A stretch of DNA of 64,000 nucleotides, from the NCBI GenBank assembly GCA_963805405.1, contig CAWDUC010000001.1, positions 124,001-188,000 on the forward strand. The letters run 5' to 3'. The notes under the pieces are model-generated. The model had not been told where the DNA came from. It did not search any database and worked only from the letters and a program-made list of their open reading frames with translations. Source of the stretch: JAEUMG01 sp963805405. GTDB taxonomy: Bacteria > Pseudomonadota > Alphaproteobacteria > Rhizobiales > Aestuariivirgaceae. Every line of letters begins with the position of its first letter. Within the stretch, counting starts at the first letter, position 1. Positions 41,475-50,620 of the stretch are shown here, one piece after another. A program made the translations under genes and the position numbers.

Positions 41475-41502
41475 AAAAGCCGCCCCGGTGGAGCGGCTTT
41501 CG
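41475..41502 (-). terminator. Rho-independent terminator of rpmB
   Basis: On the minus strand AAAGCCGCTCC-ACC-GGGGCGGCTTTT forms a strong stem with a three-base loop and a T run, 23 bases after the rpmB stop. Confidence 0.85.
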
Positions 41503-41525
41503 CAGAACGATACTTGGTGGCCGGA

Positions 41526-41822
41526 TCAGGCGGCCTTCTGAGCCTCGCGCCGCTTGGCAATTTGGCGCTTGAGCTTCAAGGCCTTCGCCGAAAGGGCGTC
41601 ACTGTCGGCCTTCGCCAGGAAAGCATCGAGGCCGCCGCGATGCTCGACCGACTTCAGCGCAATCGCGCTGATGCGGAAGCTGTAGGCCTGGCCCATCGCA
41701 TCGCTCATCAGATGAACGCTGACCAGATTGGGCATGAACCGCGTCTTGGTCTTGTTGTTCGCATGGCTGACCTTGTTGCCGACCAGCGCATTCTTTCCCG
41801 TCAACTCACAACGGCGAGCCAT
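41526..41822 (-). CDS. rpmB: 50S ribosomal protein L28
   Basis: A 98-residue ribosomal protein with the L28 signature MARRCELTGKNALVGNKVSH followed by NNKTKTRFMPNLVSV. It lacks the CxxC zinc pairs of some L28 forms. It is monocistronic with a clear terminator downstream. In rhizobia rpmB commonly lies near cobT and the phytase-like esterase, here separated from them by the TfuA-YcaO locus and an acetyltransferase gene. Confidence 0.97.
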   Translation of the reverse strand: MARRCELTGKNALVGNKVSHANNKTKTRFMPNLVSVHLMSDAMGQAYSFRISAIALKSVEHRGGLDAFLAKADSDALSAKALKLKRQIAKRREAQKAA

Positions 41823-42494
41823 TAAACGTCTCCAATTCAGTAATATCTGAGATGCCCGATAAACGGGTCGAAGCCGCTAAGCTCCATGTTCGGGGGGTGT
41901 CTCTAACCAATGCCGCCCTTCCGGTCAAGCTTGGAGCCGACTATGGGAGCATGGCCAATTTCATACTAACAGCTGCGCACCAGGTCAAGGATTTTTTCGC
42001 GGCTCTTTCTGTTTTTTCTTATCGATTGATATCTCTCGGGGAATTCGGGGGGCCATTCGAGGGTCTCCCCAAATGCTCCGTGTACAAACGTTTTTCAAAA
42101 CTGGTGTCTCGATTTGGCACAGAGTAGTTAATGTAAGCGTCTGAAATTCCTTCATTTTCTCTCCATAAGGCGACCGTCTTGTGGATTTCAGCGCGTTCAC
42201 CACAATATCTTGTGTGAACAAAACCCGAAACCTAGGAGAAAACTGATTCGGACATGTTCCGTTCACGGGATAGGCCCGGCGATTAAGAAGATTGCTCAAA
42301 GCCTCCTCAATCTATTCATGCGCCGTTAACGCCTGGCCGGGCTTCGTTAATGAAGCACCGCAAAATCCCGCTAAAAATCATGAAACGCGCGCCACCCTCG
42401 CGCGGCCGGGATCGCGCCGGGATTGAGGAACATAAGTTGAATTTGACACGAGTCACTGATTCGGGCGGGGTTCGTTCGGCTTTGAATCCGCAAG
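41823..42494. other. 672-base gene-free region between rpmB and a nucleotidyltransferase gene
   Basis: Several sub-segments are AT-richer than neighbouring genes (for example T-rich 41990-42020). Short frames here have no ribosome binding site, family match or codon bias. The promoter of rpmB must be at its left end. A partial inverted repeat, GTTAACG...CGTTAA, lies around 42326-42351. I see no tRNA- or riboswitch-like structure by eye. Confidence 0.45.
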
Positions 42495-42989
42495 TTAATC
42501 ACTTGTCGCAAAACGGGGTGACGCTAGCAGAGATGCCCGGTCCTTCCACCGGCCGGGATGGGTGAGTGCGTGATGTGTGCGGAAGTGCTGCAGATTGTTG
42601 CGCGAGGCCGCCCGCACGCGATGCCCGTTGAGAAGGCATTCTTCCGTAAGCGGCAATTTCCACGCGAAGGGTGTGTCTCCCCAGAAAAAGGTAACTGCCC
42701 CCTGCCCCGTTTCTTGCACGAGAATGATCTCGACCATTGCGCCGCCGAAAAGAAAGGCTCGCTTGTGCGCAAATCGCTTGAGTGGGATCTCCATGAATTC
42801 GGCTGATCGCAGGTGTAGGAGCTCATCCAGTGCGGAAAATGAATCGGCCGGCAGCAGAAGATCGATATCGCGGTGTTTTCTCGGAGCCGCGAGCCCGAAC
42901 GATTCTTCGGCCCAGCCGCCGAACAAGAGACAGGTTATGCCGTTCTGCTCAAGCCGCGTCAGAACGGAAATCACGAGGTCAGGTGGCAT
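42495..42989 (-). CDS. Nucleotidyltransferase-like protein
   Basis: A 164-residue protein of the polymerase-beta nucleotidyltransferase fold, resembling lincosamide/aminoglycoside adenylyltransferase-like proteins. The helical turn GGW (CLLFGGWAEESFG) and the catalytic aspartates in RKHRDIDLLLP are visible, with a later MVEIILV supplying the usual third acidic position. I took ATG 42989; a TTG at 43049 would add 20 residues. The region around the start lacks a clear Shine-Dalgarno. No partner HEPN gene is adjacent, so a MNT/HEPN toxin-antitoxin reading is not supported. It is divergent from the helicase gene. Confidence 0.68.
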   Translation of the reverse strand: MPPDLVISVLTRLEQNGITCLLFGGWAEESFGLAAPRKHRDIDLLLPADSFSALDELLHLRSAEFMEIPLKRFAHKRAFLFGGAMVEIILVQETGQGAVTFFWGDTPFAWKLPLTEECLLNGHRVRAASRNNLQHFRTHHALTHPGRWKDRASLLASPRFATSD

Positions 42990-43079
42990 GCCCAAACCAT
43001 TAACAAAATTTGACTGGCGAAGCCGTCCGAAAGCGGCTGTAGCACTCAAGCCTGCCCGGCGTTAGATTACCGAGACCCC

Positions 43080-46000
43080 ATGCCTCCGTCCCCACCGCGT
43101 AGCGTCACCGCAGTCCTCGGTCCCACCAATACAGGCAAGACTCATCTCGCCGTCGAGCGCATGCTTGGCCATGCCTCGGGCATGATCGGCTTGCCCTTGC
43201 GTCTGCTGGCGCGTGAAGTCTATGACCGCGTCCGCCTGCGGGTCGGCGACCACCAGGTCGCCCTGGTGACCGGCGAGGAAAAAATCATTCCGGCGCAGCC
43301 GCGCTTCTGGGTCTGCACCGTCGAGGCGATGCCCGCCGATATCGACGTCGCTTTTCTGGCGATCGATGAAATCCAGCTCGCCGCCGATTTTGACCGAGGC
43401 CATATCTTCACTGATCGGCTCCTGCATCGCCGCGGTCGCGAAGAAACGATGCTGCTCGGCGCCGCGACCATGCGACCGATCGTCGAAAAAATGCTCTCAG
43501 GCGTCAGCCACATCGCGCGCCCGCGTTTCTCCAAGCTCAATTACGCCGGCCAGAAGAAGCTCACCCGCCTGCCCCGCCGCACCGCCGTCGTCGCGTTTTC
43601 GGCCGACATGGTTTATGCGGTGGCGGAATTGATCCGGCGCCAGCGCGGCGGTGCTGCGGTCGTGCTGGGTGCCTTGTCTCCACGCACCCGCAATGCCCAG
43701 GTTGCGCTCTATCAATCGGGCGATGTCGATTACATCGTTGCGACCGATGCGATCGGCATGGGTCTTAACATGGATGTCGACCATGTTGCCTTCGCCACCA
43801 TTCGCAAATTCGACGGCTTCCAGTTCCGCAATCTCAATCCCGCGGAACTCGCACAGGTTGCAGGACGCGCCGGCCGCTACCTGAATGATGGAACCTTCGG
43901 GGTTACCGGCGAGGCCGAGCCCTTCGACAATGAAACCGTCGATCGTATCGAGAATCACAATTTCGAACCGGTGCGCGTGCTGCAATGGCGTAACCGCGAG
44001 TTTGATTTTTCATCGCTCGAAGCCTTGCGCCGCTCGCTCAATGCCATGCCACGCATCGATGGTCTCACACGCGCACAACCGGGTCCGGATATTCTGGCGC
44101 TCGAAGCGATGGCGCGCGATGGCGATGTCGTCGAGCTGGCAACAAACCAGAAAGCCGTCGCGCGTTTGTGGGAAGTCTGCCAGATCCCCGACTACCGCAA
44201 CATCTCCGCCGCCGAGCATGCCAATCTGGTTGGTCGCATTTACCGTTTTCTGATGACCGGTGACAGCCACATTCCCGAAGACTGGTTTGCACGGCAGCTT
44301 GCCCATTGCGATCGCTCCGAAGGCGATATCGATACGCTATCGAACCGTATCTCGCATGTCCGCACCTGGACTTTCGTCGCAAACCGTGCCGATTGGCTCG
44401 AAGCTCCCGTCTTCTGGCAGCAACGGGCCCGTGAAATTGAAGATAAATTATCGGACGCCTTGCATGAGAGGCTGTCTGCGCGTTTTATCGACCGCCGCAC
44501 CAGCGTGCTGATGAAACGCCTGGCGCAAAAGGATCAGTTGATGTCGACAGTGGAGGAAGACGGCGCGATACACGTGGAGGGCGAATATGTCGGCCGAATA
44601 CAAGGCTTTCAATTCGTCCCCGACGGCGCCGCGAGCGAAGTGCATGGCCGCACGCTGAAGGCTGCATCGATGTCGGCGGTTGCCGCTGAGATCACGGCGC
44701 GCGCCAAGGCGGTTTCCGCATCGGCCGATCCCGATCTTATTCTTGCGCGCGATGCGCGCATCCGCTGGCATGGTGATCCGATCGCACGTTTGCGAACCGG
44801 CACGCATGTTTTGAAACCGCGCATCGATATCGTCGCCGACGATCAGTTGAACGGTCCCGACCGGGAAGCGGTTCAGGCGCGCTTGCAAAAATTCATCGAG
44901 CGCCACATCGCAAAAGTCATCGAGCCATTGGCCAAGCTCGATGAAGCCGAGGGGCTCGAAGGAACGGTGCGCGGCATTGCGTTCCGGCTTGTCGAGAATC
45001 TTGGCGTGCTGCCGCGCGAGCAGGTAACCGAGGAAATCAAATCGCTCAGCCAGGAAGACCGCGCGAAATTGCGGCAGCTCGGCGTTCGCTTCGGCGCCTT
45101 CAATGTTTATATACCGTCCTTGCTGAAGCCGTCGGCTTCCGAACTGCGCTTGCTGCTGTGGGGCTTGAACCTCGAGAAGGATGGCCGCGTCGATATTGGC
45201 GACCTTCCCGAGGCGCCGGGCCAGGGCCTCACCTCGACCGTTTTTGATCGCACCACACCGCGCGGCTTCTACGGCGTTTGCGGCTATCGCATCTGCGGCA
45301 ATCGCGTCGTGCGCATCGACATGCTTGAACGCCTTGCCGATATCATACGCGACCGCGTGTTTCTGGCGCCCGCGTATTCCTGAGGAAAAGCGCCCGGCCG
45401 GTTCTGTCGAAGGCGGCGGCTTCACGATCGTGCCAGATATGATGTCGCTCGTCGGATGTTCCGGCGAAGACTTCCAGGCAATCCTGCGCAGCCTCGACTT
45501 CCGCATGCACCGCAAGAAGGTGAAGCGCCCGAAAGCCGGCGGAACCGGAAGCTCCTGTTTCCGAAACGCCGTTGGCCGAAGCTACCGAAGCAGGTCAGGA
45601 GGCGGAAGCAGCGCCCGCTCAAGAGGCCATTGAGATTCCGGCGGCGGAAATCCCACCCGCCGAGATTTCGGTCGAACCGGCTCTGCCTGCCGAAATTCCA
45701 AGCGAGCCGGCTCTGGTCGCCGAAGTTCCGGTTGAAGCCGCCCCTGCCGACGCGCAGGTGGCCGAGACTGATGAGATTGAGCTCGAAGTTTGGTGGCCGA
45801 GGGACACCGGCCCCTTCCGGCATGCGCAGGACAAAAAGCACAAGAAGCCGCAGCGCCGCCGCGACAAGCCGCAGGAATCCGCAAAAGCTCCCGAAATCGA
45901 CGGCGAACAGAAGCGTGACCGGCCGAAACGCGACCGCTCCCACCGCAAGCCCGACCGCGCCGCCGCCAAGCAGCAGGAGCGCCCCGAGCGTCCGCCGCGC

Positions 46001-46084
46001 AAGCCCGAGCGCCCGATCGATCCCGATTCGCCCTTTGCGGTACTCGGCGCTCTCAAAGCGCAGTTTGGCGGCAAGTCCAGTTGA
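43080..46084 (+). CDS. SUV3-like helicase with low-complexity tail (two apparent frameshifts)
   Basis: A large superfamily 2 helicase of about 1000 residues found in Alphaproteobacteria upstream of an S4 protein, fdxA and carD. Walker A is LGPTNTGKTHLAVERM, DEAD-like motif AIDEIQLAADFDRGH, motif VI AQVAGRAGRYLNDGTFG. It resembles mitochondrial SUV3 RNA helicase over the first 450 residues. The first frame ends at 45383 (VFLAPAYS); the protein continues in a second frame with GGGFTIVPDMMSLVGCSGED, FQAILRSLDFRMHRKKVKRP, and then in a third from about 45560 with an E/P/A-rich and K/R/D-rich tail ending FAVLGALKAQFGGKSS. The span is 3n+2, so two surplus bases. Likely RNA metabolism; not demonstrated. 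Confidence 0.85.
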
Positions 46085-46359
46085 TCGACAATGCTGGTGC
46101 CAGAATTCGCATCGACAAATGGCTCTGGCATGCCCGTATCACGAAGACTCGCACCGTCGCGGCTCGTCTGGTCGAAACCGGCCAGGTTCGCGTCAATCGT
46201 CGCAAGATTGCCAAGCCCGCCCATGACGTGGGCCCTGGGGATGTGATCACCATTGCCGTCCATGACGCAATTCGGGTCCTGAAGGTAATGGCCCCCGGCA
46301 TCCGTCGCGGCCCCGCGCCCGAAGCCCGCCAGCTCTTCGAGGAGGTCGAAGCGCCGTAA
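46081..46359 (+). CDS. S4 domain RNA-binding protein (Hsp15-like)
   Basis: A 92-residue protein with an S4 RNA-binding fold: RIRIDKWLWHARITKTRTVA, ARLVETGQVRVNRRKIAKPA, VGPGDVITIAV. It is similar to HslR/Hsp15, which rescues stalled 50S subunits carrying tRNA. It starts at TTG 46081, overlapping the helicase TGA by four bases, so it is translationally coupled to the helicase. The coupling supports a joint role in RNA or ribosome quality control. Confidence 0.88.
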   Translation: MIDNAGARIRIDKWLWHARITKTRTVAARLVETGQVRVNRRKIAKPAHDVGPGDVITIAVHDAIRVLKVMAPGIRRGPAPEARQLFEEVEAP

Positions 46360-46444
46360 CCCAGCCATGCCGCGCCGCAAAATTGAGCTGCGGCCCCGCC
46401 TGAGCCTTGCTATACCGGCTCGTCCAACCGAATGACCGATTGAA

Positions 46445-46783
46445 ATGACCTACATCGTCAACGAAAACTGCATAAAATGCAAATACATGGATTGCATCGA
46501 GGTGTGCCCCGTGGATTGTTTCTACGAGGGCGAGAACATGCTCGTCATCCATCCTGACGAATGCATCGACTGCGGCGTTTGCGAGCCTGAATGCCCCGCC
46601 GAGGCGATCAAGCCCGATACCGAACCCGGGCTCGAGCAATGGCTGGCGCTCAATGCCGAATACGCCTCGAAATGGCCGAATATCACATCGAAGAAGGACC
46701 CGCCGACGGACGCCAAGGAATTCGATGGCGTTGAAGGCAAGTTCGAAAAGTATTTTTCACCGAACCCCGGCGAAGGCGACTGA
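46445..46783 (+). CDS. fdxA: Seven-iron ferredoxin FdxA
   Basis: A 112-residue electron carrier. Cluster cysteines are in NCIKCKYMDCIEVCPVDCFY and CIDCGVCEPECPAEA, the arrangement of one 3Fe-4S and one 4Fe-4S cluster in the alphaproteobacterial ferredoxin family. The C-terminal half (ALNAEYASKWPNITSKKDPP) is the conserved extension. The ATG begins MTYIVNENC. Redox partner unknown. Standard position between the S4 gene and carD. Confidence 0.95.
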   Translation: MTYIVNENCIKCKYMDCIEVCPVDCFYEGENMLVIHPDECIDCGVCEPECPAEAIKPDTEPGLEQWLALNAEYASKWPNITSKKDPPTDAKEFDGVEGKFEKYFSPNPGEGD

Positions 46784-47154
46784 AGTTTCGCTTTCCCCTT
46801 TCAGGCCGGTTAACCTTCTTGAGCGACCTGCAAGGATCGCCGGGGAGATTTGCACCGTATACGGAGAAGTCGGCCTTTAAATTTCAGTAAAATCGTGCTA
46901 TATGCTCGTTCAATGAAGGCAGATTTCTACTGGACATGAGACCGGGCCCCCAAAGCTCGGATTTTTTTCGCCAGAGTATCTACGTTCAGCCCGGAAGGCG
47001 GGGTTCTGCGGATGGCCCGCCCGGTGGACGATGGCAACGGCGAATTTTTGTCGCAGGGAGATGTTTGGCGGGGAGGCCTGGGCTTTGTTGAGTCCTGGCG
47101 ATGTGTTTGTTCGTCCGGAATTTCGGACATGCGTATGAGTTGAGGATTATCGTC
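46784..47154. other. Intergenic region between fdxA and carD
   Basis: 371 bases without a credible gene. It contains an A/T-rich stretch around 46875-46915 (TTCAGTAAAATCGTGCTATATGC) that is a plausible promoter for carD, and a GC-rich segment after it. I see no strong hairpin terminator for fdxA. Confidence 0.4.
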
Positions 47155-48096
47155 ATGGCCACAGCAAAGAAGAAAGCAAAAGCCACCGTGAAGAAAAAGC
47201 CCGTTGCGAAGAAGCCGGTCGCCAAGCCCGCACACAAGCCCGCCCCGAAGGCGGCCAAACCCGCCCCGAAGCCAGCCCATAAACCTGCTGCGGCCGCCGC
47301 CAAACCGGCTGAGAAGCCGGCCGCGCATGGATTAAAGCCTGCTGCCGTTGCGGCGAAGATCATTCACAAGCCTGTCCAGGCCGCCGCCAAGCCGGCGGCT
47401 CCTGTGCCGGTCAAGCCGGCTGTTGCGCCAGCTCCGGCGGCGCCGGCCGCTGCCAAGGTCATGGCTCCGCAGGCCCCCCGACCGGCTGCTCAGCCGCCGG
47501 TTGCAGCAAAGCCAGCGGCCCCCGTAGCCGCCCCTGCCCCGCAGACGCCGAAAAAGCTTTCCTTCAAGATTGGCGAGTTGATCGCCTATCCGGCGCATGG
47601 CGTCGGCAAGATCGTCCAGATCGAGGAGCAGGAAATCGCCGGCGCCAAGCTTGAACTTTACATCGTCGATTTCGAGAAAGAGAAACTGCGCCTCAAGGTA
47701 CCGACCAGCCGCGCCGAGCAGAAGGGCATGCGCAAGCTTGCCGACAAGTACCTGATCGAGCAGGCGATGAAGGTCCTCAAAGGCCGCGCCCGCATCAAGC
47801 GCACCATGTGGTCGCGCCGCGCGCAGGAATACGAAGCGAAGATCAATTCCGGCGATCTCATCGCGGTGGCCGAAGTCGTGCGCGATCTTTATCGCTCCGA
47901 GCGCCAGCCCGAGCAGTCCTATTCCGAGCGCCAGCTTTATGAGCAGGCATTGGAGCGCATGGCCCGCGAATATGCCGCGGTCCGCCGTATCGACGACGAC
48001 GCTGCCTCAAAGGAACTCGAGGAGTTCCTGTCGAAGAACGCCAAGCGCGCCAGCGACAAGGCCGAAGCCGAGGCTCCGGCCGAACAGGCCGCCTAA
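47155..48096 (+). CDS. carD: CarD family transcriptional regulator with long Lys/Ala/Pro-rich N-terminus
   Basis: A 313-residue protein. The CarD/RNA-polymerase interacting domain starts near residue 133 (KKLSFKIGELIAYPAHGVGK) and continues through VPTSRAEQKGMRKLADKYL and VVRDLYRSERQPEQSYSERQ. CarD stabilises RNA polymerase open complexes and adjusts rRNA transcription. The first 132 residues are almost only K, A, P and V in PAKP/KPA-type repeats, similar to histone H1-like tails; most alphaproteobacterial CarD proteins are about 170-200 residues. The ATG at 47155 follows TGAGGATTATCGTC. A strong terminator follows. Confidence 0.93.
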   Translation: MATAKKKAKATVKKKPVAKKPVAKPAHKPAPKAAKPAPKPAHKPAAAAAKPAEKPAAHGLKPAAVAAKIIHKPVQAAAKPAAPVPVKPAVAPAPAAPAAAKVMAPQAPRPAAQPPVAAKPAAPVAAPAPQTPKKLSFKIGELIAYPAHGVGKIVQIEEQEIAGAKLELYIVDFEKEKLRLKVPTSRAEQKGMRKLADKYLIEQAMKVLKGRARIKRTMWSRRAQEYEAKINSGDLIAVAEVVRDLYRSERQPEQSYSERQLYEQALERMAREYAAVRRIDDDAASKELEEFLSKNAKRASDKAEAEAPAEQAA

Positions 48097-48120
48097 AACT
48101 CGGGCGGTACCCATCAATGC

Positions 48121-48150
48121 AAAGGGCCCGGAAATCTCCGGGCCCTTTTT
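48121..48150 (+). terminator. Rho-independent terminator after carD
   Basis: GGGCCCGGA-AATC-TCCGGGCCC followed by five T. It is a perfect nine-base-pair stem placed 24 bases after the carD stop and 34 bases before tRNA-Arg. Confidence 0.93.
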
Positions 48151-48184
48151 CATTACGGATCTTGCGTATATAACCACCACCGCC

Positions 48185-48261
48185 GACCCCGTAGCTCAGC
48201 TGGACAGAGCATCAGTTTCCTAAACTGAGGGTCACGTGTTCGAATCACGTCGGGGTCGCCA
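48185..48261 (+). tRNA. tRNA-Arg (anticodon CCT)
   Basis: Full cloverleaf of 77 bases including encoded CCA. Acceptor GACCCCG pairs with CGGGGTC; the D-arm GCTC...GAGC is present; anticodon stem TCAGT/ACTGA encloses loop TTCCTAA with CCT in the middle, reading AGG; the T-arm CGTGT-TCGAATC-ACG is present. It follows the carD terminator directly and is transcribed from a promoter within the short gap or by its own upstream signals. Confidence 0.96.
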
Positions 48262-48274
48262 CTATTTCGTCCGA

Positions 48275-48616
48275 TCAGGACTTCGGCTTCACTTTCGCAT
48301 AGACGTAGTAGCATTCCTGGCCGAGCCCGGTGTAGCGGCATTCGAGGTAGTAGTCTTTCTTCCGGATGAGCTTGCTGTCCTTGACTTTGATCCGCTCAAG
48401 CTTGGTGCTGCCCTTGGGCTTCATGTAGACATAGTGGCAATCCTGGCCGACCGCCGTGTAGGAACACTCGACCCAATAGCCGAGCTTCTGCTTGAGCGTC
48501 ACATTTGGATGGGCCTGCAGCCGTTTCACTTTCATCTCTTCGCTGCTCGCCGGCGCGGCAAGAAGCGCGGCGGACATGGCGGCTACGGACAGCACAGTCA
48601 GAAATCTCTTGGTCAC
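48275..48616 (-). CDS. Small exported protein with duplicated cysteine motif
   Basis: A 113-residue protein of unknown family. GTG 48616 has GGAGGA nine bases upstream; a Sec signal peptide spans residues 1-25 (KRFLTVLSVAAMSAALLAAP). The mature part contains two near copies of Y-x-E-C-x-Y-T-x2-G-Q-x-C-x-Y-V-Y, with cysteines 51/60 and 93/102 and a period of 42 residues, separated by a lysine-rich link. The paired cysteines could form one disulfide per repeat in the periplasm. The longer frame to 48790 includes non-coding sequence. It ends 13 bases after the tRNA and is convergent with it. Confidence 0.75.
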   Translation of the reverse strand: MTKRFLTVLSVAAMSAALLAAPASSEEMKVKRLQAHPNVTLKQKLGYWVECSYTAVGQDCHYVYMKPKGSTKLERIKVKDSKLIRKKDYYLECRYTGLGQECYYVYAKVKPKS

Positions 48617-49144
48617 TCTAAATCCTCCGTCCCGAGTACTTGGTGAAAGGCCGATGTCGTCCTGACGACCGGCTAATTGCGAGTTTCGCAGCAGAGTCGG
48701 ACTCTTTGCAAGCGACTTGGCGGCAAAATCGAGGCCTTGACCTGGATTTCCTGGGGTCAGGCCGCGCGATATCTCCACGACTTGCTCCACGACTCGCTGG
48801 CGTTGATGGGTACCGAATGGGAGCGATCCGGGCTCCGCGATCTCCAGTTATAGGCGGCCGCATGATCGAGGCATTGGGTTCACGGTCGGCGGCGAGCTGA
48901 CCTGTGAAAATGCAAGCTCCCGGACCCGCGCCACGAACACAGTCAGTACCGAGCCCAAACACCGTAAAAACATCTGAAAGGTCCGCATTGCGGATTTCGG
49001 TCTCAATGTCGTATGTTTCGTGAGGGCAGCGGGAGTAACAGGCCGCGATTCGGCTGCTCAAAGGCCATTGCCTGCCTGCTGTGCCCGAATATGGGATCGA
49101 ACCTGCGCCTCCAAGAGGGACGCTCGTTCTGGAGGATATTGGCC
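48617..49144. other. 528-base intergenic region
   Basis: Lies between two divergent small-protein genes. It holds their promoters. Short frames here lack ribosome binding sites and recognisable domains. I see no repeat, tRNA fragment or hairpin with a T run. Confidence 0.4.
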
Positions 49145-49369
49145 ATGAATTCCAAAAATACCGTCATCGGCGTGATCGTCGTCATCGTCCTGCTGCTTAT
49201 CATCGGTTGGGCGGCCGGCTGGTTCGGTCGAACCCAGGCACCGGCGCCCACCACCACGACTGAACAGCCGGCACCGACACCGACACAGCCTTCGACGACC
49301 GACCAGGGTACGACGACCAACCAGGGCGGCACGACGACTCAGCCGTCGACCGGCACGACGCAACCGTAA
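49145..49369 (+). CDS. Small single-pass membrane protein with Thr/Gln/Pro-rich tail
   Basis: 74 residues from ATG 49145, which follows GGAGGATATTGGCC. The N-terminal helix TVIGVIVVIVLLLIIGWAAG anchors it in the inner membrane; the rest (TTTTEQPAPTPTQPSTTDQG and on) is a low-complexity extracytoplasmic tail. No family recognised. Frames in other phases over this tail look protein-like only because of the repeat composition. Confidence 0.6.
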   Translation: MNSKNTVIGVIVVIVLLLIIGWAAGWFGRTQAPAPTTTTEQPAPTPTQPSTTDQGTTTNQGGTTTQPSTGTTQP

Positions 49370-49485
49370 CACCACGGCCCGCCGCGCTGGTTCGCTCCGG
49401 TGCGGCGGCCATCCGTCCGCCTCGAGCGTGGAACTTCCGGCGCGCCCTATGCTTTTAGGATCATCTGCCGCGCGGAGATGATCCC

Positions 49486-49689
49486 ATGAGCGATGACAAG
49501 AGCAAGACAGGCGAGCCTGATCGCAGCAAGGTATCGGCGTCCGAGCCTTATGAACTGAGCTATATCGCGTCAAAATTTGCCTTGTCGATGGACCAGGCAC
49601 GAGATCTCGTCGCCAAGCATGGTCCTTCGCGCGAAGCGGTGGAAGCGGCTGCGGCCAAGATGAGCAAGAGCGCGCGCAAGTCGGCATAG
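49486..49689 (+). CDS. DUF3606 domain protein
   Basis: A 67-residue cytoplasmic protein with the DUF3606 pattern: polar N-terminus (MSDDKSKTGEPDRSKVS), then ELSYIASKFALSMDQARDLV and a short alanine/lysine tail. The helical core resembles a small DNA-binding or adaptor fold. Function is unknown; relatives occur beside stress-response genes. ATG 49486 follows GGAGATGATCCC. The YihY gene begins 22 bases later. Confidence 0.8.
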   Translation: MSDDKSKTGEPDRSKVSASEPYELSYIASKFALSMDQARDLVAKHGPSREAVEAAAAKMSKSARKSA

Positions 49690-49711
49690 GCGACAGGCTC
49701 AGGGCGCGCGT

Positions 49712-50620
49712 ATGGCAAGCGAGACAGCCGAGCCGGTTTTCTCCCCAACACCGCTACCCATCCACTCGACCAGAGCATGGTGGCGTCTGGTCGCCGATAC
49801 CGTCGCGGCATGGAGCGATGACTACGCCTCAAGCATGGGTGCCGCGATCGCCTTTTACACGGTCTTCTCGATTGCCCCCTTGTTGGTAATCGTAACAGCG
49901 ATCGCCGGATTTCTCTTCGGCTCGGAAGCGGTGCATGGCGAATTATACGGACAGCTCCGCGGTCTCATTGGAGAGAACGGCGCCGAAGCCATCCAAGCCC
50001 TCGTAAAGAGCGTAAGCGAACCAGCGAAAGGTACTTTTGCACTTCTAATCGGCGTGGTGATCATGATCATCGGCGCCACCGGCGTCTTCTCGGAGCTTCA
50101 ATCCGCTCTTGACCGCATATGGGAGGTTCCCAAACGCGAGCGCAGCAGCACCTGGATCGAACTCATTCGTACCCGCCTTCTCGCCTTTGGGATGGTGCTG
50201 TCTCTGGCATTCCTGCTGCTCGTGTCACTGATTATCAGCGCGACCATTTCCGCCGTCGGCATGATTTGGAACTACTGGCTCGGACACTGGGAACTCGTCC
50301 TGAACCTCGTCAACATTATCTCGAGTGTTGTCATATTCACCGTAGTCTTTGGACTGATGTTCCGCTACCTGCCCCGCGCTCTGGTTGGGTGGAGCGATGT
50401 GTGGCTGGGTGCGATCATCACATCGCTGCTATTTGTCGCCGGCAAATTCCTGATCGGCCTCTATATCGGAAAAAGCGGCATAGGCTCCGGCTTCGGCGCA
50501 GCGGGATCGCTGGTGACGCTGCTGATCTGGGTTTATTATTCCGCCCAGATCTTTCTGCTGGGCGCCGAATTCACCTGGATCTATGCCCATCGCTATGGAT
50601 CGCTGCGGGGTAAGCGCTAG
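49712..50620 (+). CDS. YihY/BrkB family inner-membrane protein
   Basis: 302 residues with about six transmembrane helices. The N-terminus carries the family motif SMGAAIAFYTVFSIAPLLVIVTAI; GSLVTLLIWVYYSAQIFLLGAEFTW is near the C-terminus. Function in the family is not settled (early names ribonuclease BN and virulence factor are unreliable). The stop overlaps that of the convergent AI-2E-type transporter gene by four bases. Confidence 0.88.
   Translation: MASETAEPVFSPTPLPIHSTRAWWRLVADTVAAWSDDYASSMGAAIAFYTVFSIAPLLVIVTAIAGFLFGSEAVHGELYGQLRGLIGENGAEAIQALVKSVSEPAKGTFALLIGVVIMIIGATGVFSELQSALDRIWEVPKRERSSTWIELIRTRLLAFGMVLSLAFLLLVSLIISATISAVGMIWNYWLGHWELVLNLVNIISSVVIFTVVFGLMFRYLPRALVGWSDVWLGAIITSLLFVAGKFLIGLYIGKSGIGSGFGAAGSLVTLLIWVYYSAQIFLLGAEFTWIYAHRYGSLRGKR

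Noticed and set aside
42495..42989. MNT-type antitoxin of a MNT/HEPN toxin-antitoxin pair
   Set aside because: No HEPN-domain gene lies on either side, and the protein is longer than typical MNT antitoxins.
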